In this document: piece by piece, positions 56,729-64,000 of the stretch
Layout of the letters: each line of letters starts with the position of its first letter
How positions within the stretch are numbered: position 1 is the stretch's first letter
Assembly: GCF_018294505.1 (NCBI RefSeq)
Contig: NC_057795.1
Location: 521,425,184-521,489,183 of the forward strand
Source: Triticum aestivum
Taxonomy: Eukaryota > Streptophyta > Magnoliopsida > Poales > Poaceae
Direction of reading: 5' to 3'
DNA: 64,000 nt
Made by a program: the position numbers and the translations under genes
Notes under the pieces: generated by a model
Seen by the model: the letters and a program-made list of their open reading frames with translations, nothing else
Database searches by the model: none
Told to the model about the DNA's origin: nothing

Positions 56729-58753
56729 TTAAAGTTTCTTGACATAAGCATCGCATCCCCAAACTTTTAGAAATGACAGCTTAGGTTTCTTCCCAAACCA
56801 TAATTCATACAGTGTCATCTCAACGGATTTAGACGGTGCCCTATTTAAAGCGAATGTAGCTGTCTCTAGTGCGTATCCCCAAAATGATAGCGGTAAATCG
56901 GTAAGAGACATCATAGATCGCACCATATCCAATAGAGTGCGATTATGATGTTCGGACACACCGTTACGCTGAGGTGTTCCAGGCGGCGTGAGTTGTGAAA
57001 CGATTCCACATTTTCTTAAGTGTGTACCAAATTCATGACTTAAATATTCTCCTCCACGATCCGATCGTAGGAATTTTATCTTTCGGTCACGTTGATTCTC
57101 TACTTCATTCTGAAATTCCTTAAACTTTTCAAAGGTCTCAGACTTGTGTTTCATCAAGTAGACATACCCATATCTACTCAAGTCATCAGTGAGAGTGAGA
57201 ACATAACGATATCCTCCGCGAGCTTCAACGCTCATTGGACCACACACATCAGTATGTATGATTTCCAATAAGTTGGTTGCTCGCTCCATTGTTTCGGAGA
57301 ACGGGGTCTTGGTCATTTTGCCCATGAGGCATGGTTCGCATGTGTCAAATGATTCATAATCGAGAGACTCTAAAAGTTCATCAGTATGGAGCTTCTTCAT
57401 GCGCTTGACACCAATGTGACCAAGGCGGCAGTGCCACAAGTATGTGGGACTATCGTTATCAACTTTATATCTTTTGGTATTCGCACTATGAATATGTGTA
57501 ACATTATGTTCGAGATTCATTAAGAATAAACCATTGACCATCGGGGCATGACCATAAAACATATCTCTCATATAAATAGAACAACCATTATTCTCGGATT
57601 TAAATGAGTAGCCATCTCGCATCAAACGAGATCCAGATACAATGTTCATGATCAAACTTGGCACTAAATAACAATTATTGAGGTTTAAAACTAATCCCGT
57701 AGGTAAATGTAGAGGTAGTGTGCCGACGGCGATCACATCGACCTTGGAACCATTCCCGACGCGCATCGTCACCTCGTCCTTCGCCAGTCTCCGCTTATTC
57801 CGCAGCTCCTGCTGTGAGTTACAAATGTGAGCAACGGCACCGGTATCAAATACCCAGGAGTTACTACGAGTACTGGTAAGGTACACATCAATTACATGTA
57901 TATCACATATACCTTTAGTGTTGCCGGCCTTCTTGTCCGCTAAGTATTTGGGGCAGTTTCGCTTCCAGTGACCCTTCTCTTTGCAATAAAAGCACTCAGT
58001 CTCAGGTTTGGGTCCATTCTTTGACTTCTTCCTGGCAACTGGCTTACCGGGCGCGGCAACATCTTTGCCGTCCTTCTTGAAGTTCTTATTACCCTTGCCC
58101 TTGTTAAACTTAGTGGTCTTATTGACCATCAACACTTGATGTTCTTTCTTGATTTCAACCTCTGCTGACTTCAGCATTGAAAATACTTCAGGAATGGTCT
58201 TCACCATCCCCTGCATATTGTAGTTCAGCACAAAGCTCTTGTAGCTCGGTGGGAGCGACTGAAGGATTCTGCCAATGACCGCCTCGTCCGAGAGGTTGAT
58301 CTCCAGCTGGGACAGGCAGTTGTGCAACCCAGACATTTTGAGTATGTGCTCACTGACAGAACTGTTTTCCTCCATCTTACAACTATAGAACTTGTCGGAG
58401 ACTTCATATCTCTCGACCCGGGCATGAGCTTGGAAAACCATTTTCAGCTCCTCGAACATCTCATATGCTCCGTGTTTCTCAAAACGCTTTTGGAGCCCCG
58501 GTTCTAAGCTGTAAAGCATGCCGCACTGAACGAGGGAGTAATCATCAGCACGTGATTGCCAAGTGTTCATAACGTCTTGGTTCTCTGGGATGGGTGCTTC
58601 ACCTAGCGATGCATCTAGGACATAATCTTTCTTGGCTGCTATGAGGATGATCCTCAGGTTCCGGACCCAGTCCGAATAGTTGCTGCCATCATCTTTTAGC
58701 TTGGTTTTCTCTAGGAACGCGTTGAAGTTCATGTTGACATGTGCGTTGGCCAT
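56729..58753 (-). pseudogene. Copia gag, protease and integrase region
   Basis: A 674-codon open stretch from the element's own ATG (MANAHVNMNFNAFLEK). Gag occupies residues about 1-260, with the zinc knuckle CFYCKEKGHWKRNCP. A protease-like active site follows (WVFDTGAVAHIC), then integrase with an H-H-C-C zinc domain (WHCRLGHIGVKRMKK ... CEPCLMGK). The catalytic acidic residues are in HTDVCGPM, LTDDLSRYGYVY and RNGVSEHHNR. A TAA at 56729 ends the frame just after the integrase core. Coding resumes in the same sense toward 56500, so the stop is a mutation. Confidence 0.9.
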
Positions 58754-60038
58754 TTGATCTACAAGACATATTTTGCAAAAGTTTTAGACTAAGTTCATGA
58801 TAATTAAGTTCATCTAATCAAATTATTTAATGAACTCCCACTCAGATTGACATCCCTCTAGTCATCTAAGTGTTACACGATCCGAGTCGACTAGGCCGTG
58901 TCCGATCATCACGTGAGACAGACTAGTCATCATCGGTGAACATCTCCATGTTGATCGTATCTTCCATACGACTCATATTCGACCTTTCGGTCTCTTGTGT
59001 TCCGAGGCCATGTCTGTACATGCTAGGCTCGTCAAGTTAACCCTAAGTGTTTCTGCATGTGTAAAACTGTCTTACACCCGTTGTATGTGAACGTAAGGAT
59101 CTATCACATCCGATCATCACGTGGTGCTTCGAAACGACGAACTTTAGCAACGGCGCACAGTTAGGGGGAACACTTTCTTGGAATTATTATAAGGGATCAT
59201 CTTATTTACTACCGTCGTTCTAAGTAAACAAGATGCATAAACATAATAAACATCACATGCAATTATATAAAGTAGTGACATGATATGGCCAATATCATAT
59301 AGCTCCTTCGATCTCCATCTTCGGGGCTCCATGATCATCTTCGTCACCGGCATGACACCATGATCTCCATCATCATGATCTCCATCATCGTGTCTTCATG
59401 AAGTTGTCACGCCAACGACTACTTCTACTTCTATGGCTAACGCGTTTAGCAATAAAGTAAAGTAATTTACATGGCGTTCTTCAATGACACGCAGGTCATA
59501 CAAAAAATAAAGACAACTCCTATGGCTCCTGCCAGTTGTCATACTCATCGACATGCAAGTCGTGATTCCTATTACAAGAACATGATCTCATACATCACAA
59601 TATATCATTCATCATTCATCACAATTCTGGCCATATCACATCACATGACAATTGCTGCAAAAACAAGTTAGACGTCCTCTAATTGTTGTTGCATCTTTTA
59701 CGTGGCTGCAATTGGGTTCTAGCAAGAACGTTTTCTTACCTACGAATAACCACAACGTGATTTTGTCAACTTCTATTTACCCTTCATAAGGACCCTTTTC
59801 ATCTAATCCGCTCCAACTAAAGTAGGAGAGACAGACACCCGCTAGCCACCTTATGCAACTAGTGCATGTCAGTCGGTGGAACCTGTCTCACGTAAGCGTA
59901 CGTGTAAGGTCGGTCCGGGCCGCTTCATCCCACAATGCCGCTGAAGCAAGAAAAGACTAGTAGCGGCAAGCAAGTTGACAAGATCTACGCCCACAATAAA
60001 ATTGTGTTCTACTCGTGCAATAGAGAACTACGCATAGA
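58754..60038 (-). other. 5' untranslated leader of the Copia element
   Basis: About 1.3 kb between primer site and gag ATG, without long ORFs. This fits the long leaders of Angela/BARE elements. A CATCATGATCTCCATCATC word cluster occurs at 59360-59390. Confidence 0.6.
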
Positions 60039-60056
60039 CCTAGCTCATGATGCCAC
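60039..60056 (-). promoter_or_regulatory. Primer binding site of the Copia element
   Basis: Next to the 5' LTR the minus strand reads GTGGCATCATGAGCTAGG. This is a variant of the initiator-Met-tRNA primer site (TGGTATCAGAGC) used by this lineage. Confidence 0.7.
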
Positions 60057-60455
60057 TGTTGGGGAACGTTGCAGAAAATTAAAATTTTTCCTACGGTTTC
60101 ACCAAGATCCATCTATGAGTTCATCTAAGCAACGAGTCATGGGAGAGAGATTGCATCTACATACCACTTTGTAGATCGCGTGCGGAAGCGTTCGAGAGAA
60201 CGGTGATGATGGAGTCGTACTCGCCATGATTCAAATCACCGATGACCAAGTGCCGAACGGATAGCACCTCCGCGTTCAACACACGTACGCAGCGGATGAC
60301 GTCTCCTCCTTCTTGATCCAGCAAGGGGGAAGGAGAGGTTGATGATGATCCAGCAGCACAACGGCGTATTGGTGGATGCAGCAGAACTCCGGTAGGGCTT
60401 CGCCAAGCTGCTACGGGAGGAGGACGAGGTGTAGCAGGGGAGGGAGGCGCCAAGA
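60057..60455 (-). repeat. 5' LTR of the Copia element, truncated part
   Basis: The inner 399 bp of the 5' LTR match 53020-53418. The match ends at GGCGCCAAGA, where the TGTGACGCCC element begins. In the 3' LTR the corresponding site (CACCAAGACACGAGG) is uninterrupted. Confidence 0.9.
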
Positions 60456-63400
60456 TGTGACGCCCCCGATTCAATCGTACACTAATCATACACACAAACG
60501 TGTACGATCAAGATCAGGGACTCACGGGAAGATATCACAACACAACTCTAAAAATAAAATAAGTCATACAAGCATCATAATACAAGCCAGGGGCCTCGAG
60601 GGCTCGAATACAAGTGCTCGATCATAGACGAGTCAGCGAAAGCAACAATATCTGAGTACAGACATAAGCTAAACAAGTTTGCCTTAAGAAGGCTAGCACA
60701 AATTGGGATACAAATCGAAAGAGGCACAGGCCTCCTACCTGGGATCCTCCTAACTACTCCTGGTCGTCGTCAGCGGCCTGCACGTAGTAGTAGGCACCTC
60801 CAGAGTAGTAGTCGTTGTCGACGGTGGCGTCTGGATCCTGGGCTCCAACGTCTGGTTGCGGCATCCAAGAAGAAGAGGAAAAACGGGGGAAAAGAGGGAG
60901 CAAAGCAACCGTGAGTACTCATCCAAAGTACTCGCAAGCAAGGAGCTACACTACATATGCATGGTTATATGTGTAAGGAGGCAATATGAGTGGACTGAAC
61001 TGCAGAATGCCAGAATAAGAGGGGGGTAGCTAGTCCTCTCGAAGACTACGCTTCTGGCAGCCTCCGTCTTGCAGCATGTAGAAGAGAGTAGACTGAAGTC
61101 CTCCAAGTAGCATCGCATAGCATAATCCTACCCGGTGATCCTCCCCTCGTCGCCCTGTGGAAAAGCGATCACCGGGTTGTCTGTGGAACTTGGAAGGGTG
61201 TGTTTTATTAAGTATCCGGTTCTAGTTGTTATAAGGTCAAGGTACAACTCCAAGTCGTCCTGTTACCGAAGATCACGGCTATTCGAATAGATTAACTTCC
61301 CTGCAGGGGTGCACCACATAACCCAACACGCTCGATCCCATTTGGCCGGACACACTTTCCTGGGTCATGCCCGGCCTCGGAAGATCAACACGTCGCAACC
61401 CCACCTAGGCCTAACAGAGAGGTCAGCATGCCGGTCTAACTCCTATGGCGCAGGGGTCTGGGCCCATCGCCCATTGCACACCTGCACGTTGCGAGGGCAG
61501 CCGAAAGCAGAACTAGCCCCCTTAATACAAGAGCAGGCTTACGTTTCAATCCGGCGCGCGCCGCTCAGTCGCTGACGTCTAGAAGGCTTCGACTGATACC
61601 ACGACGTCGAGTGCCCATATCTTTCCCACGTAGTTGGTTAGCGCGTATAGACCAAATGGCCAGACTCAGATCAAATATCAAGATCTCGTTAAGCGTGTTA
61701 AGTATCCGCGAACGCCGAACAGGGCCAGGCCCACCTGTCTCCTAGGTGGTCTCAACCTGCCCTGTCGCTCCGCCACAAAGTAACAGGCGGGGGCCGTCGG
61801 GAACCCAGGCCCACCTCTACCGGGATGGAGCCACCTGTCCTTTCAGCCCCCTCATCAGAATCACTTGCGGGTACTCATCGAGCTGACCCGACTTTAGTCA
61901 CCATCTGTATAGTATGTATGTATGTATAGTATATACCTGTGATCACCTCCCGAGTGATCACGGCCCAATAGTATAGCAAGGCAGACTGACAAGAATGTAG
62001 GGCCAATGATGATAAACTAGCATCCTATACTAAGCATTTAGGATTGCGGGTAAGGTATCAATGACTGTAGCAACAATGACAGGCTATGCAACAGAATAGG
62101 AGTAACCGAACAGTAACATGCTACACTACTCTAATGCAAGCAGTATAGAGGAGAATAGGCGATATCTGCTGATCAAGGAGGGGGGCTTGCCTGGTTGCTC
62201 TGGCAAGGAGGGGTCGTCAACAACGTAGTCGATCGGGGCACCGGCAGCGTCGTCAGTCTCGTAGTCTATCGGAGAGAAGATGGGGAAGAAACAATGAATA
62301 CAATGCAAACAGATGCATATCGATGCATGACAAGACAAGTAACGGTGCTAGGTGTGCCCTAACGCGGTAGGAGGTGATACCGGCGAAGGGGGAAAACATC
62401 CGGGAAAGTATTCCCGGTGTTTCGCGTTATCGGACAGATGAACCGGACGGGAAAGTTGCGTGTTTGCTATGCTAGGGATGTGTGGCGGACGAACGGTTTG
62501 CGTATCCGGATTCGTCTCGTCGTTCTGAGCAACTTTTATGTATAAAACTTTTTCATCCGAGTTACAATTTATTTTATATTAATTTACAAAGCTTTAAAAG
62601 ATTTTCTAATTTTCTGGAATTAATTTAATTTGAAAATAAATTAATATGCAAAAGCTAAGTGTACGCAACAAAGGGTATTAGAGGCTGACAGGTGGGGTCA
62701 GTGGGGTGCTGAGTCAGCAGGGTCAACAGTCAACATTGACTGGTCAAAACTGGGCAGTGGGGCCCAGGTGTCATTGGGTCATTTGCTAAACAGATTGTTT
62801 ATTTAGTCTACTAGTGGTGGGGGTTAGTACTAACTGATTAGGCAGGGGGCTAGTGCTAATTAGTAATGGGCCGGCCGTTTGGTAGTGGCTCAAGCCACGC
62901 CGGCCAACACGCATGACACAAAGGCCACGGTGGCCATGGCTAGCCAAGAGTGGCTGCGTGCAGAAGTGGCGCACGGAAGCGACGGCATCAGCAGTAAGTA
63001 GAGCAGTTGTGCAGCGGCAGGAGCAGCAATGCAGCGCAAGGAGCAGCAGGAGTGGGGGAAGGAGGGGCTGGGCGCGTGCAAGGCGAGGCCCCGAGCAGAA
63101 GCGGCCTGGCCGGAGTGGCCAGGCGCCGGCAGCGCGTCGTAGCAGCGAAGCAGCCAGGGCGGGCGACGCAAGGTAGCGGCGGGCTGCACGCGCAGGCGAC
63201 GGCGGGCGCAGCGGGACGACGAGGCCAGGGGCGCGGCCCTGACGAGCAGCGGGGCCGTGGTTGGGCGCGGCAGGCGCAGGGGAGCAGCAACGTGGGTGCG
63301 CGCAGGGCGCGGCCACCGGCAGGAGCAGGCGGGGGCGCGTGCGCATATTCGGAAGCTCGAACGCGGCCATGGAAGAGGACGACCAAGCTCGGGGACGACG

Positions 63401-64000
63401 GCAAACGGCGACAAATCAAAGGGGAAATGTGGGGAATCGGCAGAGGAGCTCACGTTGAGGCCGTGGACGAGCTCGAGGAGGTCAGGGATGGCCGGGAGCA
63501 GCGGCATCTGGCGACGGACGATGGTGTACGCGAGGAAGACGACGGCGATGGCGGGCGAACGGGCCTCGTAGCTCGACACCTTTTGTCGAGGGTGAAGAAG
63601 ACGACGACGATGGAGCCCCTGGATGTATTCTCAAGCGCCGGAGAGGTCGTCGGCCGCGACGACGGTGATGGTCATGGCGGCTACAGCGCTTTGGGGAGTG
63701 GGGGGACTGTGAGGGAGAGGCGAGGGGAGAGATGTGTGGACGCTAGGGTTCGCAGGGGGGTCGAGACGACCTTGTAGGACGCCGGCGCGTCGCTCGATGG
63801 CCGGCACGTGGCCGATCCGGCCATGGACGCCGCGGGCGCGTCCAGCGCGACTCCTGTGAACAGGAGGTAGGAGGAAACCTCCTGGTGGGCTAGGCTAGCT
63901 ACTGGCCCTTTGGGCTTTAAGTGTACAGTAGTTAGGTTTCCCCCATTTGTTTATTTTTCCGCTTCTATTTATTCTCTAATTTCTTTTATTCACCACAGTT
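60456..64000. mobile_element. Start of a long element with TGTGACGCCCCCGAT terminus, probably a long LTR
   Basis: It begins TGTGACGCCCCCGATTC within the Copia 5' LTR, with caaga (60451-60455) as the expected 5-bp target duplication. This terminus resembles Del/Tekay-type and long-LTR Gypsy elements of Triticeae; I recall the sequence as a common Triticeae repeat but did not verify its family. The window ends before its other side, so the first LTR would exceed 3.5 kb. No gag or pol is seen. A (TATG)n-like tract lies at 61913-61937. GC-rich ORFs on both strands at 62786-63777 appear to be composition effects. Confidence 0.6.

Larger units (their letters stand above)
53020..60455 (-). mobile_element. 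Copia LTR retrotransposon, Angela/BARE1/WIS type, 5' LTR interrupted
   Basis: Order on the minus strand: partial 5' LTR (60455-60057), primer site, leader, gag-protease-integrase ORF, reverse transcriptase/RNase H ORF, polypurine tract, 3' LTR (54742-53020). The 3' LTR starts TGTTGGAAATATGCCCTAG on the minus strand, the hallmark of Angela/BARE elements of wheat and barley. The 5' LTR is broken at 60455/60456 by another element, so the rest of it lies beyond the window. Several stops make this copy non-functional. Confidence 0.9.

Noticed and set aside
62786..63777. Overlapping GC-rich ORFs of 143-256 codons on both strands
   Set aside because: They overlap in several frames, have no domain and lie in a putative LTR; they are best explained by base composition.

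Overview
This is a plant nuclear window from a large, transposon-dominated grass genome, most probably Triticeae (wheat, Aegilops or barley group). The evidence is a Copia element of the Angela/BARE1/WIS type, an Athila-like element with the TGATACGTCTCC... LTR start, Stowaway MITEs, and genes with GT-AG introns. Roughly nine tenths of the sequence is mobile DNA. Only two host genes look intact: a six-exon Mn-type metal tolerance protein (CDF transporter, + strand, 38673-41818) and a three-exon plant-specific small protein (- strand, 45572-46363).

Left part (1-18674). A minus-strand Tat-lineage Gypsy element (gag plus 5' LTR, 1-2881) sits in the 3' portion of a plus-strand Tat-lineage element (2882-4994) that carries an antisense ORF and a 3' LTR. 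From about 4995 to 18674 lies a large MULE (here MULE-A) with a broken FAR1-like transposase gene on the minus strand. That gene is split by a complete, non-coding Athila-like retrotransposon (6913-14715) with near-identical 5-bp target duplications. The left end of MULE-A was not found in the window.

Middle (18675-37634). A short Copia-type TRIM-like element with an LTR-internal-LTR layout was invaded repeatedly. MULE-B (18885-36358) has a perfect 9-bp target duplication. MULE-C (18897-34067) is inserted 12 bp inside the left terminal inverted repeat of MULE-B. MULE-C is about 15 kb and carries a decayed FAR1-type transposase gene (+) and a decayed multi-exon gene ending in a Ulp1/SENP-like cysteine protease domain (-). 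Its introns and flanks are filled with a recurring TTGCCATG motif. MULE-B itself carries GC-rich, possibly captured, sequence interrupted by a 733-bp hAT-type element.

Right part (37635-64000). A LINE remnant lies just upstream of the metal tolerance gene. After the two host genes come AT-rich intergenic DNA with an old tandem repeat, a tandem duplication, several MITEs and a GC-rich hAT MITE. Then follows a minus-strand Angela/BARE-like Copia element (53020-60455) whose 5' LTR is cut by another long element starting at 60456 and running past the window end.

All boundaries come from reading terminal motifs, target duplications and repeats by eye. Family names are from recall of wheat repeat families, not from a search.
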